Below, in pieces: positions 48,840 through 59,595 of a DNA stretch of 64,000 nt. The DNA comes from Rugalucina vietnamica (taxonomy: Eukaryota > Mollusca > Bivalvia > Lucinida > Lucinidae). The stretch covers positions 36,112,329 to 36,176,328 of the forward strand of contig OZ024880.1 in NCBI GenBank assembly GCA_964017185.1, written 5' to 3'. Below the pieces are notes generated by a model that was given only the letters and a program-made list of their open reading frames with translations, was not told where the DNA came from and ran no database searches. How positions within the stretch are numbered: position 1 is the stretch's first letter; each line of letters opens with the position of its first letter. The position numbers were made by a program, and so were the translations under genes.

Positions 48840-50175
48840 AAGCCTCAAAATGGACCGGGGCCATTTTTTTAAACTGTCCTAATATCAAAATGGACCAGGG
48901 CGATTTTTTTAAACTGTCCTAATATCAAATATACGCAGAGAAGCAACCACGAATGATAATATTTTTGTTGGTCCCATAAATTCTAGAACCATGACATTTG
49001 ACCTTGACCTTAAAATGTGTGCAGAAAAATGGCAGGAACCATTTCTGAAATCTAAGTGATAAAACAAACATTTTGGTATATTACAATCATGGTTGTCTTA
49101 AAGTTCATTAAACACGATAAGCAACTCGAAAACTTAACCATTTTCCTTAATTATGCATAGCATTCAAAGGTCATACCATGTCCTGTCATTAACCTTCGTT
49201 GCTATGGCAACTCATTTGGTGGATCGCTGCAACTTACACATATATAGAACCCTACAAGAATACCTACCATATAAAAGGTCTTGAATTCAACCTCCCTCAT
49301 GCTGTCATAGCACGCGCGTAGTTATTTTGCGAATTTTGCGTTCTTTTTGGGCAAATTTTGGATAAATGACCTTGACCTTTCAAATGGAGGGGTCAAGGTC
49401 ATTTGGAAATTGCACTCGGTAATTGCTAAAATGTATTTACTTTCGATATTTTCCAGTTTGCAGCAGATTCACATGGAAGATCAGCCATAAATTTAGCGAT
49501 AGTCATATGCCCTATGTATGTAATAGCCGTGACCTTTGACCTCTGACCTTGACCTTGAAAGTCAACCGAAAAAATGGCAGGACACATTTTTGAAATCTAA
49601 AAAATAAAAGAAACACTTTGGTATATTACAATCATGATTGTCTTAAAATTCATTTAACAATATAAGCAACTCGAAAACTTAACCATTTTCCTTAAATATG
49701 TACAGCACTCAAAGGTCATGCCATGTCCTGTCATTAACCTTCGTTGCTATGGCAACTCATTTGGTGGATCGCTGCAACTTACATATATATCGAACCCTAC
49801 AAGAATACCTACCATATTAAAGGTCTTGAATTCAACCTCCCTCATGCCTATTGTAGCACGCGCGCAGTTATTTTGCGTATTTTGCGTTCTTTTGGGGCAA
49901 ATTTTGGGTAAATGACCTTGACCTTTCAAATGGAGGGGTCAAGGTCATTTGGAAATTGCACTCGCCAATTGCTAAAATGTATTTACTTTCGATATTTTCC
50001 AGTTTGCAGCAGATTCACATGGAAGATCGGTCATAAATTAAGATATAGTCATATGCCCTATATATTTAATAGCCGTGACCTTTGACCTTTGACCTTGACC
50101 TTGAAAGTCAACAGAAAAAATGGCAGGAAACATTTTTGAAATCTACTCATCAAACCGAACATTTTGGTATATAGA
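48840..50175 (+). repeat. 545-bp tandem repeat (2.2 units) plus a short direct repeat
   Basis: AAAATGGACCGGGGCCATTT / AAAATGGACCAGGGCGATTT form a short direct repeat at 48847-48930. Then landmarks repeat 545 bp apart (GTTGCTATGGCAACTCATTT at 49198 and 49743; GACCTTGACCTTTCAAATGG at 49369 and 49915), with a third truncated start near 50088. Each unit has several TGACCTTGACC words and a TCAAGGTCA palindrome. Confidence 0.7.
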
Positions 50176-50549
50176 AACCCTGATTAACAAAAAGTGGCCA
50201 CGGGATTACATAAGCAACTCTACTAATTGAATCAGATGAACAAATATAAAGAAAAGTTGCATGTGTTATTGTTTAAGAAGAAACCTACTATTTCATTTTT
50301 ATACGAGGGGCATTTAATAAGTAGTGCGAACTCACAAGCATTTTTTCAATAACGTGTCGGAGAATATTCTTATATCTTGATTAACAACGCTATAAATAAA
50401 TGTTTAAGAGAAAAGCAGGCGTGTATGCGCAGTGCTATATTAGCTGTACTTATACAGATAATGCACGAGGGTCGTTTAATAAGTAATGCAAATGCATATG
50501 AAGGAAAGTGTAACAGACCGAAAGAGAACAAGCGCTTAACCGTTGAAAA

Positions 50550-51118
50550 CACGATCCTAAGTCCAGTTGCTTTAAGTATTAAGTTACTTGTTTCGTTCTT
50601 TTGAGTCATCATCACGGTCAATGTTAAACGAATAAATCACAATTTAAGGTCTAGGTGAAGCACAAATTAACAGGCATGGACCTAAATTACCTGAATGGAC
50701 TTCCGAAATGGACATTTCGTACATGTTTATGTGTCCTGGGGTACTTTTCATTTCTTTTGGGAAGACAAGGTGATCTCGAATATGACACCGAGAATAAATG
50801 GTTAAACCTACATTCCTTGCTGTAGCAGAATTCTTGGTGATCTCTACGTATTTATCACGAACCATGAATAAAATATAAAGGTTTGATACTTTGGAAGCAG
50901 TAAAATATCAAAGGGAGATAGTATATTGCGCAATTTCGGGTAATAAACCCTCATCAGCAGCCCTTTTTAAACCTGCAACAAAAGCCAGACTATTCGCGGT
51001 ACTGCAATTACGAAACTTACATATTCCTTAACGGGGTCGAATAATTTAAACATTGCTTAGAAGTATGTCTCGGGGTCGAATAATTTAAATTGTTTCTTAA
51101 GAAATGAATTCCATTTTT
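50550..51118. other. Non-coding with a reversed LINE-tail fragment
   Basis: 50925-51090 in reverse complement matches 8432-8620 (CATACTTCTAAGCAATGTTT, GAGGGTTTATTACCCGAAAT). The rest shows nothing. Confidence 0.45.
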
Positions 51119-51251
51119 CTGGTGTTCATGGAGCTATGAACCGCAGTGGGTCGCATGCAAAGTGAATGAACCCCGAAAGTGAATGAACCCCGAAGGGGTT
51201 CAGGTAAGCTTTGCTAGCGACCCACTGCGGTTCATAGCTCCATGAACAACA
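51119..51251. mobile_element. Small palindromic element
   Basis: TGTTCATGGAGCTATGAACC and GCAGTGGGTCGC on the left are mirrored by GCGACCCACTGCGGTTCATAGCTCCATGAACA on the right. The middle has a TGAATGAACCCCGAA direct repeat. Another half-copy of the terminus lies at 51467 (TTGTTCATGGAAGTATGAAC). Confidence 0.55.
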
Positions 51252-52251
51252 GAAAAATTAAACTCATTGCTTATATTTACATTCATTTCTCTCTATCGCT
51301 TGTTGAAAAATCACCAAGGCGGTCACATTTACCAGCAAACGGAGAATCTACACACAGTGTGTGTTCTAACAGCGGAACGGCGTCGACGTTTACAACGCCC
51401 AATCAGATTGGCGAGATTCATGTTTTTTGACGTCAAGTTTGGATTACGTCACGTCGCGTGACAAAATGTTGTTCATGGAAGTATGAACACAGATGGACAT
51501 CCAATGGTTCATCTAAGGAGGTTTTAGAACAATGTAAATATAGAGTAATAACTCCCACCCAATAGTGTACTATCGTAATCGCAGCAAAATACGTTTCGGT
51601 CAACTTCGGAGAACAATACCAGTAAGTTATTTCGGTGTTGAATTCTGACTGGTCAGTATCAGCGTCCAAATGAGGGTGTTGTATGAGAACAAAGAGGAAC
51701 ACTTGATGACGACTTTGCTTCTTAATCGCCTTAATTTCAAAGTAATAAGTTGATAAATACAATTGGCAATACAGTACATCAATAATGTAGTTTGCTTTGT
51801 TTGATTCGATGGTTAGCATCACATTTACAGCTATGGTCATGCCTGGAGGTTGTTTGCGACTGAATGGGTATATTTGGATTGCCTTCCAGCATCAGGGCCT
51901 TAAGAAATTAATGGGTCACAAGATGTCTCCCGCACAGAGCTGGTAAATACCGGACCACATGAGCAATTGTTAACCGCTTAGCGGGTCTATATGCCATGGT
52001 CCAATAAAATTGGTCATGTAATACCAATCGGTATTGAAGGGAAATGGTGTGCCATTTCATCCAAATGTCGAAAGGAAGTTTCGTGAAAACTGCGACAAAG
52101 ACCACCGACGCCTGTCACATGCCCCGGATTGGAACTGGACCGCGGCGGTGACAAGTACATTAAACTTTGTTATCGAATACGCTATCCAGGCCCCGACATA
52201 TTTCTGCCAGTGATCTAGACATAACACTTTAATGCAATAGTTAGGCGTTGT
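51252..52251. other. Non-coding, nothing recognised
   Basis: No supported gene. The longest frame (51433-51840, minus) has no recognisable motif and was not accepted. Confidence 0.3.
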
Positions 52252-52398
52252 AGAAATCAACACTCTTTGGCTTTTCAGATACCTTCAGCTAGCAAAGAAG
52301 CGTACAAAAGTAGTTTCTTTCCACAGACTATCAGGGACTGGAATGACCTCCCTGATTCACTTATCTCCTCTGCTGAAATGTCTGATGACTGTGTGTCC
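52252..52398 (+). pseudogene. LINE RT C-terminal fragment 1
   Basis: Reads FQIPSASKEAYKSSFFPQTI then RDWNDLPDSLISSAE, the F.R.IRDWN.LP region common at the C-terminus of CR1/jockey-type reverse transcriptases. It ends where Helentron-like copy C begins. Confidence 0.55.
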
Positions 52399-53019
52399 AA
52401 AAAACCAGAGGACCAATGGTCCTGTAAACGCTCACCTGAGATCTGCTTCATATACCAATAAACATATTTGAATATTATGGTATTTAACCTCAGTGCAGGG
52501 GCAGATGAAGCCCTTGGGCCATTTTCTTTTTTCAGAATAATCAATATTCCGTCCATTTGTCAATTTCCTGCTGATTTTCCCCTTCAAATAACATTTTAAA
52601 AGCAGATGAGCCCCTGGATTCCATTTTTTTTCAGGATCATTAAAATTCAGTCCTACTGCCCATTTCCTGCAAGACTTTCACTTAAAATGACATTTTAAAA
52701 GTTTTCCCCATTCAAATGCATTGACGACCTATGTTGACCTTGCCATAAAATAGGTCAAGGTCACCACAGGGTCATGATTTATATATACATTGTGGTACTT
52801 GAGTCATCCATACTTCATGCAAAGTTTCGTTGAAATCGGTTCACCGGTTCTGGAGAAGAAGATATTTTAAGGGTTTTTACCATATATGGGCATGGCGGCC
52901 ATCTTCGTCATGTGACCTGGATTATTTATATACACATTCGTTCCCACTTCCTATAGATGCTTCATATAAAATTTGGCTTTGATTAGCCAAGTGGTTTCAG
53001 AGAAAATAATCTTTGAAAA

Positions 53020-53222
53020 GATCCAACAGTTTCAGTCTAAGAGTGATAGACTCTTGGAACGCTTTACCCGAACATGTAGTCATGGCACCCTCCCTGAACT
53101 GCTTCAAATCACGGTTAAATGTGTTATGGAAAAACCACCCGTATAAGTTTAATCCCTGGTGCTACAGTCCCGGACCAAAACCAAGAGACTACTACAAGAA
53201 TGCACCTACAGAGGCTGTCTAG
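53020..53222 (+). pseudogene. LINE RT C-terminal fragment 2
   Basis: Reads NSFSLRVIDSWNALPEHVVM then APSLNCFKSRLNVLWKNHPY, a textbook non-LTR RT C-terminus (R..D.WN.LP..VV.A.S...FK..L). Nested in Helentron-like copy C. The ATG call for this frame is incidental. Confidence 0.6.
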
Positions 53223-53389
53223 CCTGATATTGGTGTCGAGGATATGTGAGTTATGTGAGTGTATGGATGACAGACCGGCCAAGGTCAAGAGATGACCTTG
53301 ACCTAAATTAATCATATACCTTCATCTAATCCATTAGTTGTTTGCATCTACCACTTTTCAGATCTTAGGCTGCAATAGTTTTCAAAAAA

Positions 53390-54190
53390 TAGCTAATTTC
53401 CACTTTTCCCATTATAAGTCTATGGAAACTTTAAAGTTACCATAGCAACCAGAGTTCTTATCCGACTGGAATAAAAAACACAAATTATGTAGAGGCTACT
53501 GTCAGGAACATGTATACAAAGTACAGGATTCATCCACTTGACAGTTTCTGAGGAGAAGATTTTTGAATGTTTTTTTTTCAAAATTTTGCCCTTTATGGGG
53601 CCCCAGCAACCGATCAAAATATAGGATTACGACAAAACTCGCAAGAAACATCAAACACTACTCAATAAACATTTCTGAAAAAACAAAATTCAAATGTCTG
53701 CAATTTTAGCGGAAAAATAGCCGATTTCCACTTTTCCCATTATAAGTCTATGGAAACTTTAAGTTGCCATAGCAACCAGAGTTCTTATCCGCCTGGAATA
53801 AAAAACACAAATTATGTAGAGGCCACTGCCAGGAACATGTATACAAAGTACAGGCTTCATCCCCTTGACAGTTTCTGAGGAGAAGATTTTTGAATGTTTT
53901 TCGAAATTTTGCCCTATATGGGGCCCCTGCAACCAATCAAAATGAAGGAATAGGACAAAAGTCACATGAAACGTAGAGGACTACTCAATAAACATTTCTG
54001 CAAAAACAAAATTCAAATATCTCCAACTAGACAGCAAAAACTGGCAATTTTCACTTTTTTCCATTATAAGTCTATGGGAAGCATAAGTTGCCATAGCAAC
54101 CAGAGTCCTTATCCGATCAAAACAAAAAACACAATTATTCTTTCCCCTTACCTGTAGATGGTGTATGTGTAATATGAGAACAATCGGCCC
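53390..54190. repeat. 318-333 bp tandem satellite, about 2.5 units
   Basis: TTTCCACTTTTCCCATTATA recurs at about 53397, 53726 and 54046, each followed by GTCTATGG, a CATAGCAACCAGAG block and, in the first two, TTTCTGAGGAGAAGATTTTTG. It is the core repeat of Helentron-like copy C, unlike the core of copy A. Confidence 0.65.
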
Positions 54191-54336
54191 AGCGGTTTCA
54201 GAGAAGAAGATCTTTGAAATTGTGGACGACGGACGACGGACGGACGACGGACGGACGACGGACGGACGGACGGACGGACGCCGGAGCATGGGTATACTAT
54301 AAGCTCACCTATGAGCCTTCGGCTCAGGTGAGCTAA

Positions 54337-55581
54337 AAAAGTACAAGTAGGCAAAGATCAGGAAAAGGCGCAATCAGAAAAAGACTCCCACTCCAAAAAC
54401 CAAGATGGGAAAAAAAAACAAACCAACAATCAGGTACTTATACCATGAAAACATTTAGTAAGCCGAATGAGCAGCTATTTTCCCAATAGGTGGCCACTCA
54501 GTTACCTTAACTTAACTAAAAATATGCAAACATACAGCTCCGTTTCATAAGTTTAGTACGTACCGATTTGTTTCATAAGTAATGGCATAGTAGAACCCGT
54601 ACTTGAAGCTTGGCCAAATTTTATTGGGTGAATGCATATTTGAGCGGATTTCGCTAAGTCAATCCTAATACATATAACTATTCACTGATTGTAAAAAATT
54701 AGATTTTGATTGATTTATAAATAGATAATGGCACATTTAATATGATAAGCGAAATAACATAACTTCTGTGACACTTATATCAATGTTAACACTGATTTCT
54801 CACATTACAGGATAGTTTGAACTAGAAATTTATTATTCCAATAAAATGACAGAGCGTCCAGGAGACTACACCTTTCATAATATTTGGTCTACCCTATGTA
54901 CAGTCGAGGTTATTGAAGCTTGGAATCTTTCATCCTACTAGACTGTCTTACCTTGTTTGGACTGTCGCTTCGCCATTTTTGTGTCCCAGTACATTTTCGA
55001 GCGGCTTTCCTTAGATAAATATTTATATTCAACTGTTTGACTAGTGTTATTTGTAAAACAAACGGTTCTGTGTGTAATTATGTATCAAACGCTGAATGAT
55101 TGTGTGCCACGGCTATTTGGGTGTAATGTTTCAAGCTTCAATAAACTTGAATATACAGAGGGTAGACCAAATATTATGTTATGTAGTATGCCGGGTAATA
55201 TGCCAATTTAACGATATAATTTGTTTTTGGTTAAAACTTTCTTGAAGTGTATGAAATCAATGTTAAAGTTGATATTTGTATTCCTGAAGATATGATATTT
55301 TGCTTGTCATTTTAATGTTTTACTATTGATAAATCAATCGATTAAAATTCAAAATGTTACAATCAGTGAATAGTTTTATGTATTAAGTTCGACATAACGA
55401 AATCCGTTCAAATCTGTAAACACCCAATAACATTTGGCCAAGCTTCAAGTACGGGTACTGCTATGCCAATACTTATGAAACAAATCAGTATGTACTAAAC
55501 TTATGAAACGGAGCTGTACATAAGGCGCCAACAGCACAAAAATATTTTAAACACCAAGACATAAAACAAAAACAAGTTCGC
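54337..55581 (-). mobile_element. Penelope-like element 3' fragment, interrupted
   Basis: In reverse complement it matches about 3270-3510 of the Penelope-like 3' region: AAAAGTACAAGTAGGCAAAG (54339) through GGTGGCCACTCAGTTACCTT to AAATATGCAAACATA, then resuming after the insertion at CATAAGGCGCCAACAGCAC. Split by the TA-flanked element 54535-55516. Confidence 0.75.
54535..55516. mobile_element. 982-bp TA-flanked element with about 200-bp inverted repeats
   Basis: Begins CAGCTCCGTTTCATAAG and ends with its reverse complement. TA is duplicated on both sides (54533-54534, 55517-55518); the uninterrupted target is known from the intact Penelope copy (AAACATACATAAGG). The arms match for about 190-200 bp at roughly 80%. 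A second inner inverted pair, AATATTTGGTCTACCC with TTATTGAAGCTTG, lies nearer the centre. No coding. Confidence 0.8.
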
Positions 55582-55864
55582 TACACTCGTGCGTTCAAGG
55601 GACTAATTTCTCCCCCATCCGAACCCCCTGGTGAAATAATGTCATTTGGCGTGTCACCAGTAAACTATTCAGATTCAGATAGTACAATTCAAATGTTTGT
55701 AATAAAGCAAATGAGACAACAAAATGTGCAAATTGTGTGACCAAAGAAACACATAAAGGGCACTCCTCTTTGCATCAAAACGACACTATTTATGTGTTTT
55801 TGGAATATATATATTATGTTGTTTGTTTGAGTTGATGCTCATTGATGCTTCATTTTATGGGACT

Positions 55865-56105
55865 GAACTGAGGATGTCATGACAACCAAAAAGTGCTTTA
55901 AATATAACCACCCAACTCAGCCACTAAGGCTTATGTATGTATGATTCTACTTGAACCACTTTTTCAAGCAGCTTAGACCAGTAAGCAGGTGGTCAGTCAT
56001 TACCGTAGAAGCTTTATCTGGAGGCAAACGCAGCCCATCTATTTCTTTAGGCCCAAATAGGCTGGTGCCCACATCCAACCCGAGCACCCTTTGCATAGAT
56101 ATTTG
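55865..56105 (+). repeat. Unclassified dispersed repeat, forward copy
   Basis: Counterpart of the reversed copy at 5750-5977 (shared AGGATGTCATGACA, AATATAACCAC, GGTCAGTCA, CATCTATTTCTT). No terminal repeats seen. Confidence 0.5.
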
Positions 56106-56553
56106 TCCTTTCAGATGCATATTATGGAAAGTACAAAGGTGTTTGCAGAGTAATTAACGATGTTGATGTAAGTGGCTATACCCTGCAATACGCCTTTGCT
56201 GCTTTCAGCTAACAAGATGACTCTAATGCGTAGTCATTGCCTATTTTTCTTAACTTGTATGACTTTTAAAGCATTGTCGGATGTTATTAACCATAATACA
56301 TGGGCTTTCGGTTTTATCCATCATTTGAAACTATCATACAATTATTAAAATCACAACAATATCGCGTTTGCATGGCACTATTTAAATCACCAGAAGTGTG
56401 TAATCTTACATTATATTAGCCAAGATCGATTCTAGCACAATTGTATTGTAATAATGTTGTGTGTGCATTTTTATGCATTACATGTACAGTGCAATGCGCG
56501 AAATTACATATGTATCTATACTACTTTTTAACGACCCTCGTGTATAATATGTA

Positions 56554-57569
56554 CGAGGGGAAAGCAAAAAGTTCGTGGACTTTGTCAATAAAATCAAAAG
56601 TATATATGCGATTTCTCTGATATTACCGTATGTTTGCGATCAATTTAATACAAACAAGCATAGAAAGTTTCAGACAAATCGCTTGATAAACATCGTTTCT
56701 ATGGCAATTTGTTTGATGCGTGTTGGCGCTACCCGGAGCACACCAAGACGTTAACGTCATTTGCCAACGGGTTTTCTGTATACGCTGGCCGAGTCAAAAG
56801 TTCCTATAAAAACATTATTTCTCATTCGACTTCAAGCAAATTTTCATATATTTATTCCCCATCCGTGAAGGATTACAGTAGAGAGTTTAAGGCAAATCGC
56901 TAGAAAAATTTAGTTTTTATGACAATTTCTGCGACAGACGCTAGGATTATATGGGGCATGCCATGACGTTAAAGTTGTTCTCGTAGATTTTTGTGCTTAC
57001 TTGTTGTTTTTAACAGCTATTTCGTTGTGACTAACACTTTGCACATCATTGAACACTGTTGTATGCTTCAGTTCTGATGTGTCTCTAGCTGTTTGTAACA
57101 AATCAGACGTTTCTGTATTATTTATTCGGAAGTCTCGCACAAATGTTATCGATGTGCAAGTTTCCGCCATTTACCAGTAACGTCATTTTTACTAAATTTT
57201 TGCTTAGACTTGTCTTTCAAAACTGTCGCTGTAGCGTTGTCTTTCGAATGCGAGAACTGCAATTTCACATTTCAAGCCGAATTACATCATTATCAATATT
57301 TCCGTAATTTAAGGAGATTTAGAAATGACATTTTTAAAATAGTTTTATATTTATAAACACGTAAACAGAGATTTTACGGCGTGCTCCGGGGTAGCAAACC
57401 CCACGTGTTTGTCGATGTAATTTGACCAATCAAAAAGAAGATTCGACAAATAACATTTTACATGAATGTCGACAATAGACCATTATTACACTTATGAAAA
57501 TACGAAAACAATCGGACGTCAATTATAAAAGTTATTAAGAAAGTCCACGAACTTTTTGCTTTCCCCTCG
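56554..57569. mobile_element. 1016-bp mariner-like TIR element
   Basis: Termini CGAGGGGAAAGCAAAAAGTT plus CGTGGACTTT, perfect inverted repeats of about 30 bp, flanked by TA (56552-56553, 57570-57571). It is inserted in the right terminal repeat of the 7.4-kb unit. No transposase frame; the 64-codon frame at 56709 is not recognisable. Confidence 0.7.
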
Positions 57570-59017
57570 TATAGGCACTGCGTAGACAAAATCAAACATG
57601 CAATAGCTTTATCCTAACAAATTAAGCTTAATATATTTAGAAACAGAGTTAAGGGCATATAATTCTAATGTAGAAGAAATTGCATGCCAATTCGCATTAC
57701 TTATTGAATGGTCCTCGTATATAGTTAATTATGAGCAACTCAAAGACATTACAATGTTAACAACTGTTTATTACACAATATTCATCTGCTTGATGTGTTT
57801 AAGTTTTATTTCAGTGTCATTATACACCGGTGATAGAGTATGGTTAATTTTCATACTTATTTCCCCCATTAAATTACCCCACCCACTACCCAGCAGGCAC
57901 CTGACGTCTGTTCGACGTCAGATATTGGTTATATTTTGGTCGCGACGTCATATAACCAATTTCCAACGTCCATCAGACGTCATTTCCTGACGTCTTTTGG
58001 ACGTCTGGATTGGACGTTGTTTTGACGTCCAACTAGTTCGTCAGTTAGACGTCGTAATCAAGACGTGATTTAGACCTTGTGTTTTTCATACTTCTGACCA
58101 TGTGTGGTGTGCAAATTAATGAAACTTCACTTTGGGTAAAAATCAGATTATTCGTTTCGTGTGTTTCTTTTGCTTTCTTTCTTTCTTTTTTCTTTTTTTC
58201 TATGTTACTTCCAGCAGACATTTGACGTCCGTTGAACGTCAGTTTGACGTCAGACTCCACGTCATAATAACGTTGGAGTAAGGTTGATTTTGAAAGTTTG
58301 TTTGTTGTCAAAACTAGACGTCAATGTGACGTGCTAAAGCCAACGTCGGTTTAACGTCTGAAAGCTGACGTCAATCCGACGTCCTAAAAACGACGTTTGA
58401 ATTAATGTCATATAAATAGTTTAAGGTGTATATTCTTTCGCATTTTTGAATAACAGTGGATTCAGAAGAGCAGTGATGCACTTTTGATAGTCCCTTTCAC
58501 TCCTTTGATAGAGTTTTTCGGGACATACACAATGTTCAAGATATTAATTCAGCCTGATGTTGATACATCTTATTTAAGCAAAATTTTATTGCTTTATGGT
58601 GCTAAAACCAATAAGACATTAGTGTGAGAAATAAGATTATTCTGAACAAATAATTATTTAAAATGGTGAAATAAATATTAAAATGTACAAATTTTATTTT
58701 CATCTTAATTGAAAGTTTGATAATTTAGTGAAAGACTTTATTTTGATTAATAAATAATCATTTTTTCTACATTAATTAAGCATGAGGGCGAAATATGGGA
58801 TTTCCTATACGAGACTCAGATATGACTTTTAAGTGGCAAGATTGAAATTATTGTTTGAATTTGATATTTTTACATCATATGTGTAAGAAATTATGTCAGT
58901 TTAAGGGCAGCTAACTCTGACGACATATACGAAAAACACGTCCCCAGCAGGCATCTGACGTCAACTTGACGTCGGATATTGGTTGTATTTTGGTCACGAC
59001 GTCATACATACTCATTA

Positions 59018-59172
59018 TTACTTCAGTAACTTGATCTGATGGGTCGGATCACGTCGAGTAGCTGCGCCAGGAAAGACCAGATCACGCGAGTCGGAGACGA
59101 GCGTGATCCGGTCTTTCCTGGCGCAGCTACGAGACGTGATCCGACCCATCAGATCAAGTTACTGGAGTAATA
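59018..59172. repeat. 155-bp near-perfect hairpin inside the foldback element
   Basis: ATTACTTCAGTAACTTGATC, GGGTCGGATCACGTC and GCTGCGCCAGGAAAGACC on the left are mirrored on the right with only a few mismatches; the loop is about GAGTCGGAGACGA. Arms about 70 bp. Confidence 0.75.
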
Positions 59173-59595
59173 ACGCGTTTATTATATACCTACAAAAGTA
59201 ATCAGCCACAAGAATTCAAATCGTAAATTTGCGACGTTATGACAACGTACCATACGACGTTGCGTCAAATCTTTGATGACGTAACATTGTGCCAGTTCTT
59301 ACGTCAAAGCTAGAAAAGTCGTTAATTTTTTGTTAATTATGTTGCTTTGATGACAAGCGAACCTCTTTAACTTCTGAAACAGTTGTTGTTTTATAAATTA
59401 AAATAGAAATTACTCTGGTTGTCATTCAGATTTAGATGCCGGCTTTAGGTGCTGGATTTTATATTGTTGGGTAAAAAATGGAGGATGGTGATACGGAATC
59501 GTATCAGGACAGTGTGGTGATACAAGATTCTGTATTTTTGTCTCGGAAAATGGGTAGTATCAATGGTTATTTTTGGTAGGTATATAATAAAACCA
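59173..59595. mobile_element. Probable nested TIR insertion
   Basis: TTTATTATATACCTACAAAA on the left and TTTGGTAGGTATATAATAAA on the right are inverted. The pair sits at the axis of the foldback element, next to the hairpin. No coding. Confidence 0.45.

Larger units (their letters stand above)
52405..54335 (+). mobile_element. Helentron-like element C
   Basis: Begins CCAGAGGACCAATGGTCCTG and GCTCACCTGAG; ends with (GACGGACG)n (54224-54285), hairpin GAGCCTTCGGCTC and AGGTGAGCTAA. It holds a LINE fragment (53020-53222) and a satellite of 318-333 bp units. Its right end abuts a Penelope-like fragment. Confidence 0.6.
50304..57717. mobile_element. 7.4-kb unit with mariner-type ends
   Basis: Left end CGAGGGGCATTTAATAAGTA after TA (50302-50303); right end the inverted CATTACTTATTGAATGGTCCTCG before TA (57718-57719). 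A related internal repeat (CACGAGGGTCGTTTAATAAG) lies 162 bp inside the left end. Its mirror lies about 159 bp inside the right end once a 1018-bp insertion is discounted. The terminal repeats are therefore long and paired, and the unit lies within the 14.5-kb inverted-repeat unit. No transposase is visible. Confidence 0.5.

Noticed and set aside
51433-51840. 135-codon minus-strand gene
   Set aside because: No recognisable motif, no splice or promoter context, and composition like the surrounding non-coding DNA.
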